NCBI GenBank assembly: GCA_007922195.1
Contig: ML681963.1
Coordinates: 57,457,586 to 57,521,585 of the forward strand
From: Podocnemis expansa
Taxonomy: Eukaryota; Chordata; Testudines; Podocnemididae
Length of the DNA: 64,000 nt
Direction of reading: 5' to 3'
This document shows, in pieces, positions 12,831 to 25,029 of the stretch. The notes under the pieces are model-generated. The model did not search any database and had not been told where the DNA came from. It saw only the letters and a list, made by a program, of their open reading frames with translations. The number at the start of each line of letters is the position of its first letter. Within the stretch, counting starts at the first letter, position 1. Made by a program: the position numbers and the translations under genes.

Positions 12831-14726
12831 AAGATTGCAGAAAGGCAAGCCTTGAAGACTGTTGTAAAAATTTCATCACCCTGAATTAGCCACAGATGGG
12901 GAAGCGGGTAACTCTGCTAAATTCGCTCACAGAATTTGTTCTTTTATGCTAGCAGACCCAGAAGAGCATGCAGTTTCCCCACAGCAGGCCTAGTGAGTGC
13001 AAAGAGAAAGGGAAGGTCATGGGAACTCAACAGACTAACCTGTCCTTTTCTTGTTAGTCTCCCAGCCACATGAGTCCAGAGCTGGAGTTTAACCAAGTTC
13101 ACCATTTCCATAGATCTTTATTGAATCTGTACCTTAGCTGCAGGCTGTAGTATGCATTGCTGCTCTCAAAGGGCAGCTGGAAGAGTGTGCTGGCCTTCTC
13201 CCTGGGGTAGGGATATACCTTTGTCATAGCTACTGCTGATGGATTACACAACACACTGGAATCTCCTCTCTATGGCTTTGTATTTTCACAGCATTCAGAC
13301 TGTCTAAGGTTCTGACTGAGGCTAGAGAGAACATCTAGGAGTCAGATACAGCTTGGTGTCTGCACAGTCCAGGGGGCAAATGCAGCTGTGATAGCCAATG
13401 GGGGGAGAGGGGATGGAAAGGAGCTTGCAGGCAAATTCAACAGGCATGGGTGAGGTAACCTGGGCTGAAAACAAATAACATCACTGTTGAACGGTGACAG
13501 TAAATCCCCCATCTCAGTCACTACCTCACTATGTAGAACTGAATAGCACTGTGACTCTTTTTCCCCACCTGGGACATAAGGGTCCCCATACTGTGATATA
13601 TTAATTATTTATACCTGCATACTGTTAATAGCACAAAGACACATCCCAGATTGATCTCCGGTCTTCGCACTCACGGTCTAGGTGTGAGCAGGGCCTTTGC
13701 CCTCTGCATACAGCTCCAGGAATGGCTCCCCAAAGCAATCAGAGATGCCTGACTTCACTCTCTCCCAGTGCCGCATTACAGAACTTCTGACTGTGTGACT
13801 CCAGCTTCCTGGCAGCAGGAGATTTATCAGCTGATTCCGCAGGATTCTGCCCACCATCGGAGCAATATAATAGGGAAACCAGGCTGCTACACAGACATGC
13901 TAATCCCTTGGCAATTGTGTGGTGTTTCTGATGGCGTTAATAGATCAGTAAGGACTCTGCAACCTTAGCAAAACTGTTAATCTTACTAGAAGAAAAATGT
14001 GACAATTATTTAATGCTGCAGCCTGGAGCTTTTGTGATTGATGAATTTGTGCTTAGTAATGTTTCATGGAAAACATGACCCAGGATAAACACTATGTGGG
14101 TTAACTATGTGCTGCTCATCTGGCTAACTGTGTGTAAGGGGCTTTGGAACTGGGTTAATGATGCCAACCTAGGCACAATGGGCAAGACATCCACTTTCTC
14201 CAGGCTGTGACCTTGTGCTGTTATTTGTTTTCATTCTTGGGCCCCTTCTATTACTTAATCCAGTTTGAATCTGACTAGGATAAAGGTATTAGCAGAGGTC
14301 TCTGCCATTGCCCAGGAAAGGCAGAAGCACTTCCATTGTAGGACTACACATTTATAAGGGCTCTTCACTGGCTAAATGCTCTTTCTAGCAAATGAGTATT
14401 GTCTGCAACCATCCCAATAAACCATTGCTAAGAGCAGCTGACTAGCCCTTCTGTTCCCTCTGTGTGATGGGGAGGCCCGCACTGGACCAGCATCCAAAGA
14501 GTTTTGTCAACTAACATGCAGCAGGGAGGACATAGTGGATATTGGGCTGCCTGATCCCTTGGGCCCAGGCCAAGGAGGAGCAGTAGAGAGGAAATAACAT
14601 CCGATGACATTCCTAAGGTCCTGCCCCCTCCATTCTCCCTGAAAGGGAAGGGCATTGACTAGCTGTTAAAATTGGTTTCAAATGTGAGAGGTTTTGGGTG
14701 CAGCTGTTGTCTGCCAACTTCTGGGC
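12831..14726. other. Unresolved non-coding stretch
   Basis: No supported gene or element. The sequence is moderately AT-rich with short frames only. Confidence 0.5.
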
Positions 14727-14935
14727 CAGGTATTATCACACAACATGCAGTGTGTGTGTAAGGGACTACAATGCAGCAGAAGGGTGTTCCCACTGTGTGT
14801 GTATGTAGTTTTGCATGCATACAGTCTCTGTGAATATGTCTGAACAATGTGTGCATGCATTTGTGTGCTCCTGCAGTCCTTGTGTGTGTGCATACGCAGT
14901 AGTGTGCATGTACATGTATATGCATGAGCGTGCCA
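14727..14935. repeat. Degenerate TG-rich tract
   Basis: Blocks of (TG)n such as GTGTGTGTGTA alternate with GCATGCAT and TGTGCATG motifs over about 200 bp. This is an impure TG/CA microsatellite. It produces the histidine- and threonine-rich frames on the minus strand, which are therefore not genes. Confidence 0.75.
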
Positions 14936-15992
14936 CTGCCTGAGTTCTTCACAGCTGCTGGATTTCAGGGGCAGGAGGTGGATGGCACAATCTGCATTCG
15001 ATTAAGCCAGCCTTTAGCAATATAGGAGGAGGAGCCTATGTTGAGCCCCCAGTAGGGATGCATGGTAGAGCTATATTTATTGCAGACATTTGGGCTGAGT
15101 GCCATTGGTGCAGAAGTGCCAGGGGCATGAGTCTGCTGGGGCAGGTACTGGAGCTGAGATTCTCTGTGGATTCTTCCCCCCTTGAGAAAGGCACACTGGG
15201 GAGACAAACATGCCAGTTGTACTTAAGGCTGACAAATAATGTAAACCACACAATCTGGTTTGAGGGAAACAACTTCACCACAATTTATTTTAGTGCTTTA
15301 AACATCACGCCAAACTCTGTAGTGAATTGCTAAATTAATGCCGGGCTGCCATCTAAATAGACATCTTCAGATCATAAGCATGTTATGGGGTGGATGGTTT
15401 CCTTTGAAATGATTCCCAAAGCTAGAAGGCTGTGCAGAGAAAAAATGTGCCCAGAACTCAATTGCTGCCAACATGTGGTGGCCACATTTTTCTGCTGTGA
15501 TTGGCCTCACTGCTCAGGAGAGCTGAAGAAGCACCATTTGAGGTACACAGATAACTCAGCTAGCTGTAGAGAGCTGGGGAATGAGCACACTAGAAGATCC
15601 TTCCTAGAAGGAAGGAAAATGAAATTGCACTGCAAGTTATCACTATCCTCACATGAGCAGCACACTTCCCAGGAAGGCAGCTGTGCTAGAGCAGAGCAGT
15701 AATGCACTTGTGCTGAGGCAAGGGAGTGAATATTTATACCCCCATCAGTTCCTCAGCTGGTGAAAATCAGAACTGCTGATTGACTATTCCCCTGAATCAA
15801 TGGAGCTGCACCAAGGCACATCAGCTGTGCCAGGAAAAGTCAAACTGAACAGATTCAACCAGCCAAAAGAATGGCTCTACAGGGCAAATCCCTCTTTCTG
15901 CAGTTCAGGACACTGCACGTGCAAGGAGCAGGTTAACTGGAAGATGGGTCAGCACATTTCTTGTCAGAGCACTCCCTCTACCCTGCTACTTG
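14936..15992. other. Unresolved stretch with one old repeat copy
   Basis: Apart from the repeat at 15,751-15,832 (CCTCAGCTGGTGAAAATCAG theme, same family as 4786-4863), nothing was recognised. Confidence 0.45.
15751..15832. repeat. Old amniote interspersed repeat, second copy
   Basis: It begins CCTCAGCTGGTGAAAATCAG and contains ATCAATGGAGCTGCACCAAG. It is the same unnamed, partly self-complementary family as the copy at 4786. Confidence 0.4.
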
Positions 15993-16378
15993 GGCTGTGT
16001 TCACACAGCACGCTTATTTTGAAACAACAGAGGTTGTTTCGAAATCAGAGTTAGGCTGTTCACACGACGTATGGCTGTTTCGAAACAACAGGTTCCGTTG
16101 TTTCGAAACAAGTTAAACCCCATGCGGGGACGAAACAACGTTGTTTTGAAACAAGTTGTTTCGAAACAATGCCGTGCGAACACGTTGTTTCGAAACAACG
16201 GTGACTTGTTTAGAAATAACTGTTGTCTGAACCTGCTATTTCGCTTTGAGCTTTTTTCCTTAATTCAAATTAACAAACTGTTAATTTGAATTAACTTATT
16301 TCGAAATAAGATGTTATTTTGATACAAGTTGTTTCAAAACAACCTGTATCGAAATAACCCCCTGTGGTGAACACAGCC
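15993..16378. mobile_element. Harbinger-like MITE, palindrome-rich family, copy 1
   Basis: The 386-bp element has ends GGCTGTGTTCAC and GTGAACACAGCC and is flanked by TTG (15990-15992) and CTG (16379-16381), a probable decayed 3-bp target duplication. Inside, subterminal 12- to 14-bp palindromes of the type TTGTTTCGAAACAA recur many times, and TTATTTCGAAATAA-like palindromes and an AATTCAAATTAAC...GTTAATTTGAATT hairpin lie near the right end. It has no coding capacity. Related copies are at 39,071, 41,448 and 61,076. The 3-bp duplication and GC-rich ends suggest PIF/Harbinger; the transposase source is not in the window. Confidence 0.75.
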
Positions 16379-17974
16379 CTGGAGAGCCAGAAACAATTTT
16401 GTGCTGCTGAGTTGGAGGAATGGGGAATCAGGGTAGTGCAAGATCATTGAATCCATCTCTCCTTAAGGATGCAATCCACCAGGAAAGCACAGAGCAGACA
16501 TGGCACATGACAGGGGTGCATGTGGGAGAGTTGAGGGGGTTGTATGTGTCCAGCAGCTCTTTGGGGAGGGAAGATTGGAAGATGCATGTATATACAGTGA
16601 AGGTGTAGGGTCTTCTTTTCTTTATAGTGGCTCCCCACTCTTTGCTGCTGTCTCTGGAGAAGCTGATTCTTCAAGATCAGCCAGAGATAGGTTTTGGTCA
16701 AGTGCTTGCCAAGGCTGTTGGCCTGACAGCCCTGGAGACAGGAGGGCCCTGCCCGCAGTGTCCCTGGGTAGAGTTAACAGACAAGCCCCTCATTCACAGC
16801 CCCTTCAGATTAGGGGCTACTCTGCTGACCCTGACATCCCAAGGTCCACTGAGTGCTAAGGGTGAGGGGAGCTGCTGCCCTTCTGCTGTGACCCCCACAC
16901 TTGTTTCCCATGGACTAAGCTGTGTATCCCTGAAAGACCTCCTCTAGCCCAGCTTCAGGCCATTGGCACACACTTAGCTTGCTGCAGATCCAAAGGGAGG
17001 GGGCAACGGCTGGCACCAGACCACAGAGGGTGGTTTGGCTTCTTGGTCACCAGCCCTGACCCAACTTCTGTGGCTCAGCTTCTCTCCATATGGTTTCCTT
17101 CAGCTCAGCTGGATGAAGAATAAACAACGGTCTGGCAGCCCCAGCTGCTTAGCAGGCTCATTAATACGTCTCCGCTTAAAATCCCAACACATCAGAATTC
17201 CCCACCATCAGTGCTGGGAAAGGACACCTCCACCCTTAATGGGCCAAGAGCCCTTCAGAGAAAAGCTTGGCAGGAGGCAGTTTACCTGGGGCCTCCTCTG
17301 CCAATCTTAGTAGGCCTGGCCTGAAAATGGAGTTAGAAAACCAGAGGGAGGCCAGTGCCAAAAAGCCTCTTTGCATTTCCCCCCAGTGAATTGGGCCCCG
17401 CTGTTCCTGGAGTGGCTGTTTCATAGGGTTGCTTAGATCTGCTTGTGACGTGTACACAGGTCATAACATAAGAGGGCCCAGGGCAGTCATGGGGGACTAA
17501 TGAGCTGGGGTGCACCTGAAGTGGCATCAGGGAGGGCTATCACAGGGGATTAGTGGTTTGGAGTGCACCTGAAAGGGGGTCAGGGTGTAGAAAGCTCCAC
17601 ACACTCCCCTAGTAGGGTCTCTCAAACTGGTCACCCACACTCACCAGGTGCTTTCTACTCTTTTGTTCAGGGTATTCACCACAGGCCCCCTTGAGCCCAC
17701 CCCCTGCAAGTTTCTCATAGCACAGACTTGTTCTGCTCAGAAATGCCAGCCTTGGAAGTGGGAGAACTGCCAGGAGTCTGTGTCTTCCTCAGTGAGCTCC
17801 ATGCAGCATTTGTGTGAAACAAACAACTTTTGAAACATGGTGTCTCCTCTAGAATTAATTTTTTTAAACCCAATAAATCTAACGTGGTGCCACACATGCT
17901 TGCCATTCATAACCAGTAACCTGGCTTATTTTGTGGTTAAAAAATTATAGCCACAATGCAGTACTGGCAGTCCA
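16379..17974. other. Unresolved stretch with a diverged tandem duplication
   Basis: Two related segments of about 54 bp around 17,487-17,580 (landmarks GGTGCACCTGAAGTGG and AGTGCACCTGAAAGGGGG) look like an old tandem duplication. No gene was supported. Confidence 0.45.
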
Positions 17975-18290
17975 GAGCAAGAGGTACTAAGGTTCTAGGT
18001 AAGGGTCTAGATCAGGTGTGGCCAAACTGTGGCTCCGGAGCCGCATGTGGCTCTTGAATGAAAAAGTGTGGCTCATGGAAGAATGTCAGCAAATCAATTT
18101 AGTAGGTAAAAGTATATGGCTATATGCCTCAGTGTGGCTCTTGAAGGTTTAACAATCAACTTGTGTGGCTCTTGAATTCCATAAGTTTAGCCACCCCTGG
18201 TCTAGATAATGCTTGGTCCTGCCTTGAGTGCAGGGGAAAGTGCTAGATGATCTTGCAAGGTCTCTTCCAGTCGTATGAGTCTGTGATTCT
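17975..18290 (+). mobile_element. CR1 3' tail split by a hAT element
   Basis: After the hAT insertion the sequence continues GCTTGGTCCTGCCTTGAGTG, CAGGGG and GATCTTGCAAGGTCTCTTCC, then AGTCGTATGAGTCTGTGATTCT. This is the 3' untranslated region and tail of a CR1 LINE in the plus orientation. The part before the insertion is about 30 bp. Confidence 0.65.
18013..18199. mobile_element. Short hAT element with perfect 8-bp duplication
   Basis: The 187-bp element starts CAGGTGTGGCCAAAC and ends GTTTAGCCACCCCTG, near-matching terminal inverted repeats. It is flanked on both sides by GTCTAGAT (18005-18012 and 18200-18207), an exact 8-bp target duplication diagnostic of hAT. Internal GTGTGGCTC motifs recur. 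It is non-autonomous and interrupts the CR1 tail. Confidence 0.9.
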
Positions 18291-18439
18291 AAGGCCCATG
18301 CCTTCAGTGCATGCTTCCTGTGAAGCTGGGGCCATTCCCATCTAATTAGCTTTCCATGAAAAAATAGGCCTAGAATCCTTCCACCTCAGTGCCTTGTGTG
18401 ACAGCATGCTGGAACATAACTCCCTAGCCTACCCTCTGT

Positions 18440-18800
18440 CATACCAGACCCTGCTAACCAAAGTGTGTTAGAATTTGTTGAGGGACTGTACCTGATTAGG
18501 GAATGGGAGATAGCTGCAGATAGGAGGCAGCTGCTAGGCTGACTAAGGCAGGTTTATATGCTCCTATTGAAAGGAAAGAAGGTTGTGGGGGAGTGAAGTG
18601 GTTCTGCTTGGCTCACTATGGAGCAGAGCTGGCCCAGAGACTACTAGCCCTTATCAGGCATTTTAGGAAGATGGTGGGCCCACCAATGCACTATAAATAA
18701 ACTGCTATGGTACTGCTGAACTAGGGGTTTTTGAGTCATTAGCGAGCTAGAGGGTGGCCAGAGTGGAAGGGCTGTGGCATAGTGCTCTTACACCTTGGCA
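18440..18800 (+). repeat. Possible LTR-like repeat
   Basis: The segment has a TATA-like GTTTATATGC near 18,552 and an AATAAA-like CTATAAATAAAC near 18,693, in the order expected of an LTR. I could not find ends or a target duplication, and it does not resemble the gypsy LTR at 36.9 kb. Low confidence. Confidence 0.25.
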
Positions 18801-19544
18801 TCTCTAACATATGCTTGTAGCAGGAGGAGCTGAGAGACAAAAGATCGAGCAGTACCACTCAGATGCTGTTCCAAGAGCTGGCCTCATCTGCACAATCCCA
18901 GGGAGTCCAGGGCTGGGAATCTGGGATAGATCTCCTTTCTGTGAAATAAGGTTGGAACAACCCTCGTGGTCCCAAGTTCTCCTGATTAGTGCAAAACCAG
19001 AGAGGCTTCCCTGAAGCAAGGAGTTTTACATTGCTGTCAGTGTGGGCGATCAGTCCCCTTCTCCTGCACACAGCAATATGGCTCCTTTTTCTGATGTGTG
19101 TGCAGTACGGTAACCCTGTCTGAAGCAAGGCAGTGCTGGCATATCATGCCACACCTCCCCCATGGAGTCCTCAGCCCATGTACTCTAGCTACAACACCTA
19201 GGGGAAGGACAGGAGCTCAGTCTTCATGCTCAGCAGGTCCCTGGCTTCTAGTGGTTGCCCTGTGGTGGCCAATTAGTGCCAGCTATGTGGTGGTTGTGGG
19301 CAGTGGACATCTGCCCTATGCAATACAATAACAATTAGCTAGGCTGCAGTACAATAAAATCCCTCTCCCCTCATTTCATTGCTGTGCACCAAGCTTACAT
19401 AACACACAGCTTGAGTTTTGCTTGTGGCACACACCTGAAGAAACACCAGTTGACTGGGATTATCCTACCTATTTGTCTGTCTTAGAGACTTCCTGGCCCC
19501 CATCACCTGTGTGTCTGAGCCTCTTGCAATCTGCAGTGTATTTA
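18801..19544. other. Unresolved non-coding stretch
   Basis: Nothing gene-like or datable was recognised. Confidence 0.4.
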
Positions 19545-19745
19545 TCCTCCTGGGATGTGAAGCAGTGCTATTTCCACATTGCACAGATGAGGAATGGGGA
19601 CTAAGTGAGTTGCCTGTGGTCATGCATGATGTTTGTGGTAGAGCAGAAACCGAATGCAAGTCTCTTACAGTGCAGGCTAGTGCCCTAATTATTGGAGCAT
19701 CTTTCATCTCAGTCTGGCAGTTACCTGAAAGTCTCCAGTGAAAGA
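19545..19745 (-). mobile_element. MIR-like SINE remnant
   Basis: Read on the plus strand it gives the reverse complement of MIR: CACATTGCACAGATGAGGAA, AAGTGAGTTGCCTGTGGTCA, GGTAGAGCAGAAACCGAATG, CAAGTCTCTTACAGTGCAGG, GTGCCCTAATTATTGGAGC. It is ancient and diverged. Confidence 0.55.
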
Positions 19746-19954
19746 AGCTCACAGCACATACAATCTACAGAGCTGCAGCAGGGATGATGGAGCCGTGGTG
19801 GCATGTAGAATGACTTTCCATCTTGAATGGTGCCTTGCAAATCTTCTTCCTTCAGAAAGAGTCAGTTAGGCAAGGATTAAACTTTAGGCTTCTTAAGCAA
19901 AGTAACCAGTCATGGGATAGGAGGAAAGGTCTTCCCCTGGATCAGTAACTGATT

Positions 19955-20090
19955 AAAGGTTAGGAAAGAAAGAGTAGGAATAAATGCTCAGTTTTCTGAA
20001 TGGAGACAGGTGAATAGTGGTATCTTCCTGTAGTTTGCACTAGGACCGGTGCTACTCAACATAGTCATAAATGATCTGGAAAAAGGGGTG
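19955..20090 (+). pseudogene. CR1 LINE ORF2 scrap (reverse transcriptase)
   Basis: On the plus strand one frame reads a serine-glutamate-tryptophan-arginine segment, then a break, then GPVLLNIVINDLEKG. This resembles the CR1-clade reverse transcriptase stretch just before the FADD active site (compare [15 protein letters not shown] in the copy at 48.4 kb). At least one stop and a frame change lie within it, so it is a dead fragment. What follows from 20,095 appears to be different material. Confidence 0.6.
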
Positions 20091-20094
20091 CACA

Positions 20095-20340
20095 ACTGTT
20101 GATGTCAGAAGGACACTGGAGCCACTTTTGTTTAGTCCCCAAGGTTTCAATTTGCATACTGACTTGGCAGGCTTATTCTCCGTGCCTGATAGTCATCATG
20201 TTCTCTTGGAAGTCAGATGTGTAGTAGTGATTAGCGCGTATGCTGCACCTGATACCAGGCTTAATGCTGAAGAAGATCCGTTTTATGCTGTGCTAGCTGA
20301 CATTGTATCTAGTATGTCAGCCCAACTTGATGTCTGGTCC
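20095..20340 (+). pseudogene. Possible LINE endonuclease fragment
   Basis: The plus-strand frame 20071-20403 contains VVVISAYAAPDTRLNAEEDP followed by FYAVL. This resembles the SAYAPT...FY..L segment of apurinic-type endonuclease domains of RTE-like LINEs, which usually continues to a GDFN motif. No GDFN is visible; the frame passes into VWSLDTESSW instead. It may equally be chance. It lies directly after a CR1 reverse-transcriptase scrap, so if real it belongs to a different insertion. Confidence 0.3.
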
Positions 20341-20429
20341 CTGGACACTGAAAGTAGCTGGTTATTTTCTGTATTTTACCAGAAATTGTATTTTTTTGAC
20401 TAATGATCTGAAGAAAGTGTCAGGTCAAA

Positions 20430-20775
20430 GATGGAGCTGGGCAAAAAGTGTCTGGCAAATAGAAAGTCATCCAAAATACAGTTTTGGGATGACCAAAACT
20501 ATTCATGAGTTGGGTCGAACTCAGAAAATAGTTTCAGTCAAACAAAAAAATGAAGACTATTTTTTAAGTTGAAACGGTTCATTGTGATATTTTCTGAAAA
20601 AAAATTGTTTTATCATTTCATTTCAAACTGTCATTTTGTTTAACCCAAGCAAAAGTTTTTCAGGTTTACATTTAGAAAAAAATAATTTTCCATTTGAAAA
20701 TAACTGAAATTTTTTCCAGAGTTTTTGGTTCAACCACCAAATGGAAAACCGAGCTATTTACTCATTTCTAGCCAT
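20430..20775. repeat. AT-rich interspersed repeat, GAAAATTTT theme
   Basis: The block opens GGAGCTGGGCAAAAAGTG and closes CCGAGCTATTTACTCATTTC. It is full of AAAATTTTC/GAAAATTTT words and TTTGGTTCAACCACCAAATGG. Its ends are weakly inverted (GATGGAGCTGGGCAA against the complement of TTTACTCATTTCTAG). It resembles an abundant non-coding sauropsid repeat; class unknown. Confidence 0.45.
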
Positions 20776-23700
20776 GGACACCAAGTGCCATCCAGCCATT
20801 CCCTGGCATCACATTTCCCAAGTTAAACATTCTGACTGGAGAATTATTTCTTTGAAGCAATGAACTCTTGTTTCCTTTTCCAAAGAACAAATCTCTCCTT
20901 CCAAAAAGATAGTAAGTTCTTTTGCCAAAGAGCATCCCATACTCCAGCAGTCTGGTTCTGCTTCCTGGAGCCACAGGCTTGAGAGCACCTCATCTGGTAG
21001 TGCCCTGCCCCTGCTTCCTATAGCCAAAGGTTGAAGTGTAGGCTGGCCCTCTGCTTCCAAGATGGCTTCCTTCTTTCCTTGTCCAGTGCTTAATCCGCTA
21101 GTTCAAGAAGCAGAGTCAGGCCAGCCCTTTCCCTGGTTTTCCCATCTGTACTCTGGCCCATGTGAGAATTCCCCAAGCAGCTGGGATGCAAAGGCCAACT
21201 ACGTTAATTCTGAAAATAAAACATAGCTGTAATGCCTTTGGAAACGAACAGTGTTCCAATGAAAGGCACGTGGGCACCACTCCAGCTTTAATTTCAGTTT
21301 AGTTTCAAGACTTTGCCCTGTGAATTCTTCCTAACGCTTGGAGCACGGAAAAGGTAATTAGAGCTTAGATCGCCATCCAGATGCATGGAGTATGTCCCTT
21401 CCACCAGACACGTTGATGGTTCTTGACAGTTCGTACTGAGTCAGTGGCAAAGTAGCCATTGATTTCACTGGGGCTGAAATTTGGCCATTGCTGCAAGAGG
21501 AGACTGAATGTTATTTCCAGCTGGAACCTCCTCTGCTTCTCTCACTGTCTCCCTGTGCCTTGTGCAATAAGGATGGTTCTAGTCAAGAAGGGGAGGTCCA
21601 GGGGGCTCACACAGTGGAGAAAATGATGAGAAGACCTTACTCCTACTGCAGCGCTGCTGTACTGGCCAATAGAGCTAACAGTGGTCCCCAGTTCACTGAG
21701 ACATTACTCTTCCCTGTGATGAGGCCTCACCACAGGAGGGAAGGAAGAAGCTGCACATTAATCCTACCAGCTGTAGAGGAAGTGGGGATGTTCTTTTTAC
21801 ATTTGGGACTACTCTATGTGATACAAGATTGTCCAGCTGCTACCTGGGACCTGTCCTGACCAGATGGAGTTATATCAAAAGGTATTGTTAGGAAAAAACA
21901 AGCAGGACACAAAACAAAGACTAGAGATAAGATACCTCTGGGACAGGGAATGCTTCCAGGGTCGTTAAGAAAACAATGTCTGCGCTCTAAATGGGAAAGA
22001 CGTCATCTGTCGCTGCCATGGCAAAGCTAAAAGGGTTATGTTGGGGGACCTATAATCGAAAAAATGCTGACCCATTAAAAAGTCTCTGATAGAAAGGCCA
22101 GGCCATGGTCAATTGTCAGTGGCTCTCCAGGGGGACAGACAGACAGAGGGAATGGCTCTGTGGAAGGGCTCTGAAAAAGCTGGGCCCATCAGATCCAATC
22201 AACATCAGGAGGAGGGTAACTCTACGTCAACAAGCCTGTTATTGACTGCTTGGTTATTGGAAAATCCTCATTCTCCCATGCTCTGCAGTGTTCCTGCTGC
22301 TACAGGAACCCACTCCGGGTTTTACAAACTCTGGTCATAGCCCTGGGGTACAGTGCTAGGGGACCAAGCTGCAGTCAGGCCTGAGGAGGTTAACTGCAGT
22401 TAGGGCACAGCATCACAGCACCTTCCTTCCCACTGATAATACCACCAGCTGGTACCACAGGACCTCAAAGGCTGACTGCAAGTGTTGGCGCCATTCTGGA
22501 GTGCAGGCCTTTGGAAAAGAGAGGAACTCATAAGGGGTCTTGGAAACCTTGCCCCCTGTGCTAAGCACTCTGAGCTGCCGAGGAGTAACACAGTACCAGC
22601 AGGGCAGCTTGAGTCCTTCCCGTGCGTGTGATCCCCTCATCTTCTGACACAAGTTATAAAGAACAGAATGGCAAGATAATTAACTTCAGGTGCTTTGCAG
22701 AGCGCCAGAGACCAGAGGGTGAGTCCGTCCGCTGCCTGGTCCAGGCCAAGTTCTGCGGCTGTGAAGTGCTTGCTTCTGCTTCTAAACAAAGAAAAAGCAA
22801 CAAAGGTCTCTAGCTCTCCAGTTTTACCTTCTCCCTCTTGAACTGCAGCTCCAGTGACTGCCCACGAAGTTCCAGTTCTCTGCTGTGCAGGGCTTGCTAG
22901 TTTGCTGAGCTGGTCTTTGGATGTGGGTACCGGTGTGGGAACTCCTTCTGGGAAAAGCCACAGAGGTTAACACGAAGCAACATAAGGGTCCTGGCTAAGG
23001 GAAACCCTCAGGCCCAGGGCTAACAGAGCCATTTCAGCATGTATACAAACCATCCCAAACCTGGGTGTAAAGCTTGGCTCAGGACTGAGTCTTCTCAAAG
23101 GTTGAAACCATTTGATGGGGGAGATGGGGAAGGCACAACTGGAAGTTAACCACTTCCCTCTCGGTTTCCCTCTCCTCCACTTTGTTGTCTTAACTACTTC
23201 CTGGGTTCAATCTGGGGCAGGAATTGGCAACTCTGACTTTCAGCCGCCACCAGCGGTTTTTGTTTGGCAACTATACCCTGATCCAGAATCCTCTTTAGAA
23301 ACCAACAAATTCTGTTTCTGTCAGGTGCTTTGCTAAAGCTTCATGTTAAACATCTGAAATTTGAGATGTTCTGTAAGGCCCGGCCAGCCCTCCAGAGCTC
23401 TGGATGCTCACCCACTGCTAATCTGATAACAGTGGGTGAGCTAGGAGATATCAGGCAGGGTCTGTATCTTCTCATACATTCAAAGTGCATCCAGCACAAC
23501 AGGGCATGGATCCTGACAGGGGCCTTAGTGCTTCTGCAACTATATAGGTCCCCTGCAGCATATTCAGACTAGAGCTGTATTTTCCCCACAAGTACTAAGA
23601 TACCAGGGGGCATTTTGAAGTGACTACTGGGGTGAGGCTGGAGCAGATACAAGGAGAATCCTGCCTTTGGGAGTGGGAGAGGCACATCCCACCCCATGAC

Positions 23701-24767
23701 TATGAGCTGCTGTTATACATTACCAACATGCTACCATCTGGTTTGCATTGGAGCCTTCCTCCCTCGCCAGCACTGATACACATCTGGGAGTGTGGCAGTC
23801 CCAGCTGATCCTCTTCTGTATGTAAGGAGAGAAGGTCTTTGACGCTCATTGAAGTGAGTGCTCTTCCAAATGCTGGAGCCAGCCTGCTGGCTCATTCTTT
23901 TGGTAATAATCTGCATATGCTGAACGTCTGGGGCCAGTGGCTTTGGGATGAAGGTGGCTGATATTGGTGTTGGTCTAGGGTTTGTACAAGGGTCCCTTTG
24001 AGGGCACATCAAGAAGGTGAATGAGGGAACAAATCATTCTATTCAGTGCCCATTCCCTTGACAGCTCATTCATCTGACAGGTGCTACTTCACAGCTGAAG
24101 GCAGACTAGTGACAAATACAACATACCACTCAGGGCACTGCCTTTCTCTCTGTAGGGATGAGTGCAAGCTGTATTCCTCTCTTTCTCCCTCCCCTGGGCA
24201 AACAGACCTGCTTTTGCAGAAGCACTTGGAATTGGCCTGGGTAGAACTGTGTGCTGCCAGTCATGTTACCCTGGAGCTGTCCTGCTTCATCTCTCCTCCC
24301 TACCCAGACATCGACAAACATGCACCATAGCATTGGCTGGCCTTGCTACTCATTCAAACACACCAGGGAGTGGGAACTCAATTTTGAGAACTGGCATTCC
24401 TGCTATGGGACAGAACAGCCTTTGCTTCCTCTCCCATTTCCCTCTGCTTTTCAGGTCCCACCTGAGCCCACCCAGGCCTCCAATTTCTAAACTCAGCTCT
24501 GTCACATTGGTGCTGGCTGCACCCTGCTGTTTTCTACAGGAGCAAACTTTTGGGGTCTTTCTCCATGATCAAACTATGAAAGTGTGACTGGAAATCCAGC
24601 CACCAGGTGGAACTAGTCCTAAGGGAGTTATTTTTCAGTAACACAGCCAAGGCTTTCTGTAGTCTGCTTTCTCTGCCAAGACATGCGAGCATCTCACCAC
24701 AAACCTAAATATCTGCTGAGTTTATAGTGGTTGTTAAATTCCAGGGACACTGGTAGCCAGTAGCTAG
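20776..24767. other. Unresolved non-coding stretch
   Basis: About 4 kb without a supported gene or datable element. Frames up to 141 codons occur but overlap on both strands and contain no domain. Confidence 0.5.
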
Positions 24768-24930
24768 GGGTTCCCCAAGATTTTCACAGCATGGCCACAT
24801 TTTAATAGAGAGATCTTGTTTGTGATAACACAGGCCCCCACTTCTCCTACCATGTGCATTCCCATAACCTCCCTGTGGCAGCTCCAGCAGTTGCTAGCAT
24901 GGAAAAGTGATGGAAGAAAACCTGTTAATA
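24768..24930. repeat. Possible left end of a hAT-like element
   Basis: TAGGGGTTCCCCAAGATTTTC resembles the CAG(G/T)GGTTCCCAAACTTTT left terminus of hAT elements common in amniotes. No matching right end or duplication was found, so the call is weak. Confidence 0.3.
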
Positions 24931-25029
24931 TTTTTAACTATTGTTTAATGCAAGTTAGCAATGGGAAATGAAGAGGAGCCAGCCTTCCATGACCAGCTGT
25001 ACTTATAGGCTGGGACCCTCTACTGTAGA

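Noticed and set aside
14659..14952. His- and Thr-rich minus-strand frame, possibly metal-binding
   Set aside because: It is the translation of a degenerate TG/CA tract, not a protein.
15993..16378. CRISPR-like array of short repeats
   Set aside because: The repeated units are adjacent palindromes of a MITE with irregular spacing and no unique spacers; the host is a vertebrate.
18440..18800. Another solo LTR of the gypsy family
   Set aside because: It has TATA-like and AATAAA-like words but no resemblance to the 36.9-kb LTR and no target duplication, so I keep it only as a low-confidence repeat.
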